Source of the DNA: Flavobacterium sp.
GTDB taxonomy: Bacteria; Bacteroidota; Bacteroidia; Flavobacteriales; Flavobacteriaceae
Reading direction: 5' to 3'
Length of the DNA stretch: 60,653 bases
Assembly (NCBI RefSeq): GCF_027483985.1
Contig: NZ_JAIXTJ010000043.1
Coordinates: forward strand, 65,400-126,052
Positions 49,101 to 57,581 of the stretch are shown one piece after another. A model generated the notes under the pieces. It was given only the letters and a program-made list of their open reading frames with translations. It was not told where the DNA came from and searched no databases. Position numbers and translations under genes: made by a program. Positions within the stretch are counted from its first letter, which is position 1. Each line of letters starts with the position of its first letter.

Positions 49101-52100
49101 TGGATAGAAACATTTGGATTACCAAAAGCATCACCATCTAAATCTTGGTAGTATGTGATTAATACATTTTGCGTTGGATTGTTATCATTACAATCGGTAT
49201 TGTTAGTTACACCACAAGCTACTTGAGTTGTAGAACCAAATCCGTCATTGTCATTATCTGCATATTGAATTTGATTATCATTACAATCTGATGAATCAGT
49301 AACATATCCAATAGGTTGTGCGCAATCTTGAATGAATACGCTTGCATTTCCAAATGAATCACCGTCTAAATCTTGGTAGAATGTAATTACATTTCCGCCA
49401 TTAACAACAGTAACCGTTTGCATTTGCGTTGAAGTATTTCCGTTACCATCGTCATAAGTCCAAGTGATGTTGTAAGTTCCTTGGTTAGTATATGTCAAAG
49501 GATCTGAAGTTGTTGCAACTATAGTTCCAGCGCAAGCATCAGTTGCCGTTGGAGCCGTTACAGTTGCAGAACATTGACCAGTTACTGTTGGAAGAGGAGT
49601 AACATTTGCTACTGGAGCAACTGTATCATCAACAATAACCGTTTGAGTTTGTGTTGAAGTATTTCCGTTTCCGTCATTGTACGTCCAAGTAATGTTAAAG
49701 GTTCCTTGAGTGTTGTAAGTTAAAACATCTGTAGTTGTGGCAGTAATAGTACCAGCACAATTATCAGTTGCTGTTGGGGCAGTCACTGAAGCAGAACATT
49801 CACCAGTTACTGTTGGAAGAGAAATTACATTTGCTACTGGAGCAATAGTATCATCAACAATTACTGTTTGAATTTGTGTTGAAGTATTCCCGTTTCCATC
49901 ATTGTACGTCCAAGTAATTTCATAAGTTCCTTGAGCATTATAAGTCAATGGAGAAGTAGTAGTTCCAGTTATAGTTCCAGCACAATCATCAGTTGCTGTT
50001 GGAGCAGTCACTGAAGCAGTACATTGACCAGTTACTGTTGGTAGAGAAGTTACATTTGCTACTGGAGCAACTATATCATCGACAATAACCGTTTGAGTTT
50101 GTGTTGAAGTATTTCCGTTTCCATCATTGTACGTCCAAGTAATGTTAAATGTTCCTTGAGTAGTATAAGTCAATGGAGAAGTTGTAGTTGCAGTAATTTG
50201 TCCTGCGCAATTATCAGTTGCTGTTGGAGCCGTTACTGTTGCAGAACACTGACCAGTTACTGTAGAAAGCGAAGCAACATTTGCTACTGGAGCAATAGTA
50301 TCATCAACAATTACTGTTTGGTTTTGCGTTGAAGTATTTCCGTTTCCGTCATTGTACGTCCAAGTAATATTATAAGTTCCTTGAGCGTTGTAAGTCAATG
50401 GAGAAGTTGTAGTTCCAGTAATTTGACCAACACAATTATCAGTTGCCGTTGGAGCAGTTACTGTTGCAGAACACTGACCAGTTACTGTTGCAAGTGAAGC
50501 AACATTAGCTACTGGAGCAATAGTATCATCAACAATTACCGTTTGGTTTTGTGTTGAAGTATTTCCGTTTCCATCATTGTACGTCCAAACAATAGTATAA
50601 GTTCCTTGACTTGTATAAGTTAAAGGATTGTTTGTAGTACCATTTACAGTTCCTGAACAAATAGATGCTGTTGGAACATTTGTAACAGTTGCATTACATT
50701 GACCAGTTACAGTTGGTAGTGTTGCTACTGTTGGAGTAGGAGGATTTGTATTATTTATTATTACCGTTTGGTTCTGTGTTGAGGTATTACCGTTACCATC
50801 GTTGTACGTCCAAGTGATATTGAAAGTTCCTTGAGTATTGTATGTTAATGGCGAATTTGTTGTACCAGTTATTGTACCAGCACAATTATCATTTGCAGTT
50901 GGAGCCGTTACTGTTGCAGAACATTGACCAGTCACTGTTGGAAGAGATGCTACATTTGCTACTGGAGCGATCGTATCATCAACAACTACTGTTTGAGTTT
51001 GTGTTGAAGTATTTCCATTTCCGTCGTTGTACGTCCAAGTGATGTTGTAAGTTCCTTGAGCGTTGTAAGTCAATGGTGATGTTGTAGTTCCAGTAATAGT
51101 TCCAGCGCAAGTATCCGTTGCAGTTGGAGCAGTTACTGTCGCCGAGCATTGACCAGTTACCGTTGGAAGATTCGTTACGTTTGCTACTGGAGCAACTGTA
51201 TCGTCAACAATAACCGTTTGAGTTTGTGTTGAGGTATTTCCGTTACCATCGTTATAAGTCCAAGTAATGTTGAAAGTTCCCTGAGTATTGTATGTTAATG
51301 GAGATGTTGTAGTAGCAGTAATTTGTCCAGCGCAATTATCAGTTGCGGTTGGCGCTGTTACCGTTGCCGAACATTGTCCACTTGCCGTTGGAAGAGAAGC
51401 TACATTTGCTACTGGAGCAATAGTATCGTCAACAATAACGGTTTGAGTTTGCGTTGAAGTATTTCCGTTACCGTCATTGTAAGTCCAAGTGATGTTGAAA
51501 GTACCTTGCGTGTTGTAAGTCAACGGTGATGTTGTAGTTGCTGTAATTTGTCCAACACAATTATCTGTAGCAGTTGGAGCCGTTACAGTTGCCGAACATT
51601 GACCAGTTCTTGTTGGAAGATTAGTTACGTTTGCTACTGGAGCAGTAGTATCATCAACAATTACCGTTTGAGTTTGTGTTGAGGTATTTCCGTTACCATC
51701 GTTATACGTCCAAGTGATATTGAAAGTTCCTTGTGTGTTATAAGTTAATGGTGCTGTTGTTGTTCCAGTAATTTGTCCGGCGCAATTATCTGTTGCAGTT
51801 GGAGCGGTTACCGTTGCAGAACATTGTCCAGTTACCGTTGGAAGTGTAGTTACATTTCTAACTGGCGCTGTAGTATCTGATACTACAACCGATTGTTGTT
51901 GAAATGATTGATTACCTCTATTGTCTGTATAAGTCCATAATATTGAGTAAGTTCCTTGAACAGAATAAGATAATGGATCAGTTGTAGTAGCGTTTATTGT
52001 ACCCATACAATTATCTGTTGCAGTAGGTGTTTGACTTACTGTTACAGAACATTGACCTGTTAAAGCAGGTAGGTTGGTTACATTTGCTACAGGAGCGGTT

Positions 52101-55100
52101 GTATCACTTATAACAACTGTTTGTTGTTGCATTGATGTATTTCCATTACCATCATTGTAAGTCCAATTAATTACATAACTTCCTTGTGCGTTATAAGTTG
52201 TTGGATTAACAGTGGTAGCCGTAATAGTTCCATAACAATTACTTGTTGCCGTTGGAGCAGTTACTGTAGCCGAACATTGAGCATTTACTGTTGGTAATGA
52301 AGCTACGTTTGGAACTGGTGCGGTACAATTACTGCTAATTGTAAAGGTTAAAGTATTTGATACACTCGAGTTACAAGTATTGAAAACAGTTATGTTCGCT
52401 GTTCCAGCAGTTGAAACATCAGCAGCATTTATATTCGCTGTCAATTGAGTTGCACTTACAAAAGTTGTTGTTCTGTTAGTTCCATTCCATCTTACGATTG
52501 ATTCACCACTTACAAAGTTAGTACCATTTACAGTTAACGTAAATGCACCAGAATTTGTAAGTCTTGATGTAGGATTTGTAGAAGTTATAGTAGAATTAGG
52601 TCTAACAGTCACTGTTACAACATTAGAGTTTACTGTAGTTCCACAATTTCCGTTTGTTATAACTGCTCTGTAATATCTTGTTGCAGTTAAATTACCAATA
52701 GCAGAACCAGCTAAAGTAGCCGTAGTTTGTCCCGATAAATTAGTAAAAGTTGTATTATCAGTTGATGATTGCCATTGAATTGTTCCAGCGCTTCCTGTTA
52801 ATGTGATATTAGCTGGTTGCGAACCTGTACAAATTGATTGGTTAACTGATACAGTTCCAGCAACTGGATTAGGATCTGTTATAGTTACTGTCGCAACGCA
52901 AGAGCTAGTTTGTCCATCAGCATCAGTTACAGTAAGAGTAACATTTTGCGTGGTATTTCTTTGCGTACAATTAAAAGTATTAGGGGATACTGAAAAATTA
53001 GTTATTCCAATATCGTCTGTAGAATTATTATTTACATCAGCTGGTAAAACGGTCAATGTTCCACCTGCACCTAATGCTAAAGTAGCGTTTTTACAAATGG
53101 CAACTGGTGGTTCTGAAATCTGTTTGATAACTTTAAAATCATCAAAATAGAAACCATCGAATGTTGTGTTGTACATATCGGCAGCATTAGAATTATCAGA
53201 AATAAGTCTGAATCTAAATTTTGCAGCAGTCGCACCAACTAAAAAAGAGTTGTTATTTGCGTCAATGACAATTTCTTCCATTGCCCATTTACCTCTTGTA
53301 TCACCATCATATAATACGCCACCGCCACCATTAGTACTTTGAGCATTACTATTAGCAGATTTTGTTGCATGAGGATTTGTTGAAGAAGTTGAGGTTGGTT
53401 TTGTGTAGTTTCCACAAAGTGTTGTCCAAGTTGTACCATTAACGGAACCTTGAATTTGCACTAAGTCAAAATTTCTTTCTAAATCCCATTTTGCATAATA
53501 TTGAACTAAAACCTTTTGAGCTCCAGATAAATTTATGTTAGCAGTAGTTGTTAATGCTTTTGAAGTAGAATTAGCGTAAGCTGTTCCAGCAGCACTATCA
53601 CTAATTGAAGTTGTTCCTGTAAAAGGACTAGTTGTTGTTACCCAAGTTCCAGTTTGAGTCCATTTAGTTAAAACATCACTGTCAAGATTATTAAAAAGAA
53701 CGGTCGGGTTGTAAATTTTTACATAATTAGCTTCGTACAATACATAATTATCATTGCTCAAAGTTACTTTATATTCAATTTTTTGGTTTGGTAAAATTGA
53801 AGGCGATAAAACCAAAGCTGCAGTAACATTTCTTTGTTCAAGAATGGTCATTCCTGTTTGAACTGCAGGCGAGGTTATAGAAGTAATATTTGATGAAACT
53901 GGTGTAACGGTTAATGTATAACCAGAAGGTGTTTGACCAAGTCTTTCAATACCAAAAGTTAAATTAGAATTTAAACTTGTTATATTAGATTGGGTTAAAT
54001 CGTGCAGTTTTGCATATTTTCCACTATAGTAAGAATTTATGAAATTCATTCTCATTGCTCTTTTTGCAATGGTAGTAATTAATGTTGGAGAAGGCCAAAA
54101 ATCACCTTCACCGGCAGGAGCACCATTTTCTGGAGAAACTGCTAATACATTTTTGCCCGAACCTGTATTTCCAGTAGCATCAGCTGGTCCACCAGCCATC
54201 CAGTCACTTGCATCACCACTAGCTGCATAAAGTACGCTTGGAGCTGGTCCATAAACATACCTATTATATTGTGTCATGTCATGGCAGAATTTTGCATATT
54301 CGTTTTCTCTACCAGTAGGAGTGCTTGCTCTACCATTTACCGGATGCGGCAGTAGATTTGAGTAAGCGTGGTGATTTAAAGCAGTTTTAATATTTTTAGA
54401 AACAATGAAATCTCTCATAATTTGAGTTTCTGGCTCAGAAAATGCTCCAGTACCTCTATAAGTATTGTCACATTGTGTTGCAGACGATCCAACTAAACCA
54501 TATTGATATCCGAAGTTTCTATTGATATCAACACCTCTCGTGTTATTTGTTGCTGCTGTTCCTCCAGGGTTACAAATTCCGGCTCTTAAATTTTTTCTTT
54601 GCATTCCTCCACCATTAGGAGCGATAGTTTGGTTCCAAACTAATCCATCAGGATTTACAACTGGAATAAAATACAATTCGGTATTGTCAACAAGGTTTTT
54701 GATGAACGGATCTGAATTATAATTTTCAAGTAAATACCACATGTAGAAAATTTGATTCATCAAACTTGATACCTCTCTTGAGTGCGTCATACCAGTTGTT
54801 AACGCTTGTGGCTCTAATTCGTTTGTATCTGGGTTATCAGATATTTTTACAACATATACAATTCTTCCTTCGTGCGTTAATTGATTTGTCGGCGATGCAT
54901 TGGCTTTAACTGAAATTAAATTTGGATACAAACTTCTCATTTTATCCAATTCAGCTACCATACCAGAATAGGTTAAGCATCCTCCAAATGTTGATGGTAG
55001 TGTAAAGTTTGTTGGAGTATTCCAAGTTAATTCACTACAATCATCATGTTGCCCAATATTTTTTATTACCGTACTTTTAACACTAGACGACCTGTTAGCC

Positions 55101-55471
55101 ATTCCAGCTAACTTTTCTTTCTGCAATTCCATCTGCGCAATTGGCATGTCTTTAGTAGCTCTTTCAGAATAGAATTTAGTCATGTCTTCAATTAAAACAA
55201 CATAACTAATACCATTTTCAGATATTCTGTTAAGTTCATATTCCGACAATTCAATTTCGATGTGATTTTCAGCAAAATAGACACCACAAGCCACATCGAC
55301 TCCGGCATCATTAAGTTTATCGAAAAGATTTGGCGTCTTTTTGTCAATCTTAACTCTCTTGTAAACAGAGCTAATGTCTTGAACTTTACTTTGTCCGAAC
55401 TGAACAGATTGCGCCACAGAAACGCAAGTCATCAAAGTAAATAAAGTTAAAAATAACGTAATTTTTTTCAT
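46178..55471 (-). CDS. Giant T9SS-secreted M14 zinc carboxypeptidase with HYR and metal-binding repeats
   Basis: The 3,097-residue protein has a signal peptide (ending SVAQ) and an M14 peptidase domain (~160-480). Zinc ligands are visible in HSREVS (His and Glu, ~229-232) and NHHAYSN (~367); a catalytic Glu is likely in SPENGAP (~447). A MAM/jelly-roll-like domain lies at ~597-787, followed by Ig-like modules. Thirteen hyalin-type (HYR) repeats of ~74 residues fill ~1047-2020 (QCSATVTAPTATDNC ... WTYNDGNGNTSTQ). Asp-rich repeats (YADNDADGFGS ... NNTDCNDN) then run to ~2694 and end in a MopE-type metal motif. Three Ig-like modules and a T9SS sorting domain finish it. It is predicted to be an exposed exopeptidase on a long calcium-stabilised stalk. 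The ATG at 55469-55471 is preferred over a GTG seven codons upstream. Confidence 0.9.
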   Translation of the reverse strand: MKKITLFLTLFTLMTCVSVAQSVQFGQSKVQDISSVYKRVKIDKKTPNLFDKLNDAGVDVACGVYFAENHIEIELSEYELNRISENGISYVVLIEDMTKFYSERATKDMPIAQMELQKEKLAGMANRSSSVKSTVIKNIGQHDDCSELTWNTPTNFTLPSTFGGCLTYSGMVAELDKMRSLYPNLISVKANASPTNQLTHEGRIVYVVKISDNPDTNELEPQALTTGMTHSREVSSLMNQIFYMWYLLENYNSDPFIKNLVDNTELYFIPVVNPDGLVWNQTIAPNGGGMQRKNLRAGICNPGGTAATNNTRGVDINRNFGYQYGLVGSSATQCDNTYRGTGAFSEPETQIMRDFIVSKNIKTALNHHAYSNLLPHPVNGRASTPTGRENEYAKFCHDMTQYNRYVYGPAPSVLYAASGDASDWMAGGPADATGNTGSGKNVLAVSPENGAPAGEGDFWPSPTLITTIAKRAMRMNFINSYYSGKYAKLHDLTQSNITSLNSNLTFGIERLGQTPSGYTLTVTPVSSNITSITSPAVQTGMTILEQRNVTAALVLSPSILPNQKIEYKVTLSNDNYVLYEANYVKIYNPTVLFNNLDSDVLTKWTQTGTWVTTTSPFTGTTSISDSAAGTAYANSTSKALTTTANINLSGAQKVLVQYYAKWDLERNFDLVQIQGSVNGTTWTTLCGNYTKPTSTSSTNPHATKSANSNAQSTNGGGGVLYDGDTRGKWAMEEIVIDANNNSFLVGATAAKFRFRLISDNSNAADMYNTTFDGFYFDDFKVIKQISEPPVAICKNATLALGAGGTLTVLPADVNNNSTDDIGITNFSVSPNTFNCTQRNTTQNVTLTVTDADGQTSSCVATVTITDPNPVAGTVSVNQSICTGSQPANITLTGSAGTIQWQSSTDNTTFTNLSGQTTATLAGSAIGNLTATRYYRAVITNGNCGTTVNSNVVTVTVRPNSTITSTNPTSRLTNSGAFTLTVNGTNFVSGESIVRWNGTNRTTTFVSATQLTANINAADVSTAGTANITVFNTCNSSVSNTLTFTISSNCTAPVPNVASLPTVNAQCSATVTAPTATSNCYGTITATTVNPTTYNAQGSYVINWTYNDGNGNTSMQQQTVVISDTTAPVANVTNLPALTGQCSVTVSQTPTATDNCMGTINATTTDPLSYSVQGTYSILWTYTDNRGNQSFQQQSVVVSDTTAPVRNVTTLPTVTGQCSATVTAPTATDNCAGQITGTTTAPLTYNTQGTFNITWTYNDGNGNTSTQTQTVIVDDTTAPVANVTNLPTRTGQCSATVTAPTATDNCVGQITATTTSPLTYNTQGTFNITWTYNDGNGNTSTQTQTVIVDDTIAPVANVASLPTASGQCSATVTAPTATDNCAGQITATTTSPLTYNTQGTFNITWTYNDGNGNTSTQTQTVIVDDTVAPVANVTNLPTVTGQCSATVTAPTATDTCAGTITGTTTSPLTYNAQGTYNITWTYNDGNGNTSTQTQTVVVDDTIAPVANVASLPTVTGQCSATVTAPTANDNCAGTITGTTNSPLTYNTQGTFNITWTYNDGNGNTSTQNQTVIINNTNPPTPTVATLPTVTGQCNATVTNVPTASICSGTVNGTTNNPLTYTSQGTYTIVWTYNDGNGNTSTQNQTVIVDDTIAPVANVASLATVTGQCSATVTAPTATDNCVGQITGTTTSPLTYNAQGTYNITWTYNDGNGNTSTQNQTVIVDDTIAPVANVASLSTVTGQCSATVTAPTATDNCAGQITATTTSPLTYTTQGTFNITWTYNDGNGNTSTQTQTVIVDDIVAPVANVTSLPTVTGQCTASVTAPTATDDCAGTITGTTTSPLTYNAQGTYEITWTYNDGNGNTSTQIQTVIVDDTIAPVANVISLPTVTGECSASVTAPTATDNCAGTITATTTDVLTYNTQGTFNITWTYNDGNGNTSTQTQTVIVDDTVAPVANVTPLPTVTGQCSATVTAPTATDACAGTIVATTSDPLTYTNQGTYNITWTYDDGNGNTSTQMQTVTVVNGGNVITFYQDLDGDSFGNASVFIQDCAQPIGYVTDSSDCNDNQIQYADNDNDGFGSTTQVACGVTNNTDCNDNNPTQNVLITYYQDLDGDAFGNPNVSIQDCSQPIGYVLDASDCDDTQLQYNDADGDGFGSTTIVACGVPNNIDCNDTNENQNVLITFYQDLDGDTFGNPSVSVQDCSQPVGYVIDNTDCNDTQIQYADNDGDGFGSMTQVACGVTNNTDCNDDNPTQNVLITFYQDLDNDTFGNPAVSTQACTQPVGYVLDASDCNDNQIQYADLDADGFGSTTQVACGVTNNTDCNDNQLTYADNDADGFGSTTLAACGVTNNTDCNDNQLTYADNDADGFGSTTLAACGVTNNTDCNDNQLTYADNDADGFGSTTLAACGVINNTDCNDNQLTYADNDADGFGSTTLAACGVTNNTDCNDNQLTYADNDADGFGSTTLAACGVTNNTDCNDNQLTYADNDADGFGSTTLAACGVTNNTDCDDNNPSQNVLLTFYQDLDNDTFGNPAVSTQACSQPVGYVTNNLDCNDTQIQYADVDGDGFGSTTQVACGVTNNTDCNDNNPSQNALVTFYQDLDGDTFGNPAVSTQACSQPLGYVTNNLDCNDNNAASNALNTYYQDSDNDGFGNPNVSLQACAQPVGYVLFGTDCDDTRANVNPNATDVCYDGLDNDCNGIIDNSCTPIVTTLAPATCGVTLAGWYSTITAIWSNNAQGYRFRITKVDANTNAPIAQSIVVDRPVNNISLANIAGTTYNSRYQIEVAVKFNNVWQPFFGAPCFVDTPNPTSAISTQCGATLTAFNQWVTADAVAVVSQYRFRITEMNANGTVPTGTPAQVITSNSNKFNMTQLTGVFHNTFYRVEVALRNTDGTFLPYGSACNVKTPAYPTTQLLSNYCNGYNVTSNTEFIAASPVSNATLYRFRLFNASGYDTMFTTTANKFNLNNFPGITSGTYSVQVSVKLPNELNFGPYGSTCSIIKQGTSSRIVTEESLDEVAFEVAVYPNPFTNNFNIKTNAIFNKNTSITVYDLTGRQIEKINLEANELENVAIGASYPSGVYSMIVTQGNNTKMIRIIKR
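47944..48594 (-). repeat. 93-bp tandem repeat, seven copies, inside the giant gene
   Basis: Seven consecutive 31-residue units (six [19 protein letters not shown], one with LDAD and TTQVACGV) are nearly identical at both protein and DNA level. The period is exactly 93 bases, so gain or loss of units keeps the frame. Confidence 0.9.
49410..52330 (-). repeat. Thirteen ~222-bp hyalin (HYR) repeats inside the giant gene
   Basis: Repeated segments encode VANVxxLPTVTGQCSATVTA, a DNCAG motif, an NxQGTFNITWTYNDGNGN strand and VIVDDT linkers. Central copies are much more alike than the first two and the eighth, which suggests recent homogenisation or duplication. Confidence 0.85.
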
Positions 55472-55784
55472 TTTAATAGGGTTTTGAGGCACAAACCTAA
55501 AAAATACTTATAATCTAACAAAATAATTTATCGATTAAATGCATTTATTGTCGTTAAAATGATTTATTTATTGTTTTATTGAGTAAATATCTTACAATTT
55601 TATAAAATAATTATTTTGAAAATATTAAATCAACTAGCACACTTTTTTGTGTAGTTATAAATGCTAAAAAAAGTGTTTCAAGCATTACATTTTTACTAAA
55701 AGTACTATAGCAATTAAATTTAACTATTAAACTACAGATTTGCAAAGTTTTAAAGAGATATAGGCAGTTAAGAGATTGCTTATT
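55472..55784. other. Intergenic region upstream of the M14/HYR gene
   Basis: No gene is credible here. The notable element is the palindrome-containing sequence around 55530-55565 (TAAATGCATTTA at its centre), which shares 15 of 16 bases (55530-55545) with the inverted repeat before the LamG gene. Confidence 0.4.
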
Positions 55785-55976
55785 TTATAAGAATTGCTTA
55801 AATGTTACTCCTGTTTTTTTGTTTTGTTCTACACCAAAGTATCTGCGTAAGTTATAGTAAGTCACATTTTTTAAGATATTAATATGAAATTTGCTAAGAA
55901 TAGCTAGAGTAGAATCTAGGTACGCAATCAATTTTTTTAAGTCATTAAATTGAAAATCGTGTACTGTATCATGCAC
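55785..55976 (-). CDS. Hypothetical 63-residue frame starting inside the tRNA-flank repeat
   Basis: The first ~12 codons (MHDTVHDFQFND) lie in the left 160-bp repeat; the rest is unique. In the right repeat the same start reads VHDTVHDFQFND and stops four codons later. The later part (YYNLRRYFGVEQNKKTGVTFKQFL) is hydrophilic and mixed in composition. I recognise no family. It may be a real small gene or the tail of a gene cut by the duplication. Confidence 0.3.
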   Translation of the reverse strand: MHDTVHDFQFNDLKKLIAYLDSTLAILSKFHINILKNVTYYNLRRYFGVEQNKKTGVTFKQFL

Positions 55977-56010
55977 TTTTTATAAATGTAAAAAAAAATA
56001 AACATAAAAA

Positions 56011-56037
56011 AAACGATTTAGAAAGTCTAAATCGTTT
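56011..56037 (-). terminator. Duplicated tRNA terminator (left copy)
   Basis: A 12-bp perfect stem (56011-56022 with 56026-56037) with a 3-base loop and a minus-strand T run. It is the copy of the tRNA-Met terminator at 58118-58144. Confidence 0.75.
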
Positions 56038-56059
56038 ATAATCATCGTTTTGATATTAG

Positions 56060-56098
56060 TAGCGAGGACGGGAGTTGAACCCGTGACCTCAGGGTTAT
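56060..56098 (-). pseudogene. tRNA-Met 3' fragment
   Basis: These 39 bases equal positions 36-74 of the intact tRNA-Met at 58167-58240: part of the anticodon loop, variable loop, T arm and 3' acceptor strand. The 5' half is missing, so it cannot fold as a tRNA. It is a displaced 3' end of the kind left by integration into a tRNA gene. Confidence 0.9.
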
Positions 56099-56149
56099 AC
56101 ATATAATATTTTATTAAAAAATAACTTATCACTAGCTTTGAAATCTTTG

Positions 56150-56524
56150 CTAAAACTTTGTTTTCATTAAACCAAGTGTTAAAGGTGTACCAATAATAAT
56201 TGTAATAACTGTTAAAATTATTATTTTGCTTTGAGTACTATAAAGATTGATATTGTATTGGCTAATGATTCTATTTTTGTTTTTTAAAAAGTATTTTTTA
56301 TTGTAATACAAGAATAATAAAGAACCTACACCTAAAATTATCTTTACATAAATTTCAGCTAACAAAACAATATTAAAAATTTCTAAAATTATTATAATAT
56401 CAAGTAAAATTAATACTTGTAAAAGACTTATAACGCATTCCGCATAAAGTTGTGGGTTGCTCTCGCCCCAATTTTCGTATTTTATATAAACACGAAAAAA
56501 TATATATTCAAAAAGTTTAATCAT
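56150..56524 (-). CDS. Hypothetical membrane protein
   Basis: The 124-residue protein predicts three transmembrane helices (~28-50, 52-72, 98-118). It begins MIKLFEYIFFRVYIKYENWGESNPQL, an amphipathic start that I have seen in small island-borne membrane proteins of Bacteroidota; no function is assigned. It is last of four minus-strand genes between the tRNA-Met repeats. An immunity or membrane-effector role is only a guess. Confidence 0.7.
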   Translation of the reverse strand: MIKLFEYIFFRVYIKYENWGESNPQLYAECVISLLQVLILLDIIIILEIFNIVLLAEIYVKIILGVGSLLFLYYNKKYFLKNKNRIISQYNINLYSTQSKIIILTVITIIIGTPLTLGLMKTKF

Positions 56525-56694
56525 CGATATGTTCCCCTATACTTTTACCAGAATACAAATGTACACCAGTATTTATTAAAAAATGTAAACTACATAACTT
56601 GTCTTTTTTACAATTATTTTTTTTAAGAATTTGTTAGATGTTTCAAAAGAAGTCATCGCTAACTTTGAAGCATGACCATATTACTATTAACTAC

Positions 56695-57070
56695 TTAAAT
56701 CAGGAAAATAGGTAATCCAACTCCTAAAAACCAAAATATGATAGAAAACAATACATCTTCGACAGGTTTTTTAGTAAATGTCCAAGCTGTGTTTTCAGGG
56801 TTTCTTTTGTAAATAATTTTAAACAAAACCGTAAGTAATTTAAAAATGGTAATTGATAAAAATGGTAATTGATAAAAATGGCATTTTTAAAGTACTAATA
56901 ATTCTCGGTGTTCCTATATTGTATTCTAACAACAAATATGACAATCCAAATAATAGAATTGTATATAAAAATACTAAAACAAATGATTTTATATGGAATA
57001 GCCATTCAATTTTATACATGAATAGGAATGCTATACTTAGACCAAAAGAAACAAAAATTAAATCCATCAA
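56695..57070 (-). pseudogene. Small membrane protein gene frameshifted by a 16-bp tandem duplication
   Basis: From ATG 57068-57070 the frame encodes three membrane helices, then meets a duplicated 16-mer (56842-56873) and stops at 56840. Reading with one copy of the 16-mer continues for ~48 codons (KLLTVLFKIIYKRN, PENTAWTFTKKPVEDV, FSIIFWFLGVGLPIFLI) to a stop at 56695-56697, giving ~119 residues. The restored tail is coherent, with a final helix. The break is therefore a single reversible duplication, and the gene may be phase-variable rather than dead. Confidence 0.8.
56842..56881. repeat. 16-bp tandem duplication (two copies plus 8-base partial)
   Basis: AAAAATGGTAATTGAT occurs at 56842-56857 and 56858-56873, then AAAAATGG at 56874-56881. 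Sixteen is not a multiple of three, so copy number sets the frame of the surrounding gene. Confidence 0.95.
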
Positions 57071-57116
57071 AATTATAAGCTACTACTAAATGTTTAAAAA
57101 GAATGTCCTTTTTTAA

Positions 57117-57506
57117 TTATATAAAAATACAAATTAAAGCTAGAGTTATACTTGATATCATAAATCCAGTAATGTACTTTCCTTTGCGGGGTTTATATTT
57201 TAATAGTAACCATTCATATCTATTGTTGAAAAAAATCAGTAAATAATTTAGTAGTATCATTGGAACAAAATACAGTAAAACCGCTTGCATTTTGACATAA
57301 GACAAATCCTTCAATTGGTTTTTGGTAAATAATGAGTAACTAAAATCATTCAGAAATAATTTCTCGCTAATTATTATTGAAGACATAAAAAATAAACTTG
57401 AAAATGCAGACAAATACATTAGTGTTGCAAATTTCCAATTATGATTGTTTACTTCTTTCGCTTTTACAATGGCATCAACGCAAATTAGATAATAAATTTT
57501 TAACAT
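57117..57506 (-). CDS. Hypothetical membrane protein
   Basis: The 129-residue protein predicts three transmembrane helices (~25-45, 73-92, 112-128) and begins MLKIYYLICVDAIVKAKEVNNHNWKF, with a basic loop RYEWLLLKYKPRKGKY before the last helix. I know similar small membrane proteins from Bacteroidota accessory regions, without known function. Second of the four genes in the tRNA-Met island, 46 bases before the frameshifted gene. Confidence 0.7.
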   Translation of the reverse strand: MLKIYYLICVDAIVKAKEVNNHNWKFATLMYLSAFSSLFFMSSIIISEKLFLNDFSYSLFTKNQLKDLSYVKMQAVLLYFVPMILLNYLLIFFNNRYEWLLLKYKPRKGKYITGFMISSITLALICIFI

Positions 57507-57581
57507 TTGTAATTAATTCGATTTATAACTCAATAACGAGCTATGTGTCATTCCGAGATGGCGTTTTTTTATATCAATTTT

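Larger units (their letters stand above)
55939..56098. repeat. Left 160-bp direct repeat (att-like) with 3' half of tRNA-Met
   Basis: This copy matches 58046-58205 over exactly 160 bases with roughly ten differences, mostly around 55990-56008. It contains the last 39 bases of tRNA-Met (56060-56098), the tRNA terminator (56011-56037) and ~70 further bases. The match stops in the anticodon loop. Confidence 0.9.

Noticed and set aside
56060..56098. Second tRNA gene
   Set aside because: Only the 3' half is present; the D arm and 5' acceptor strand are missing.
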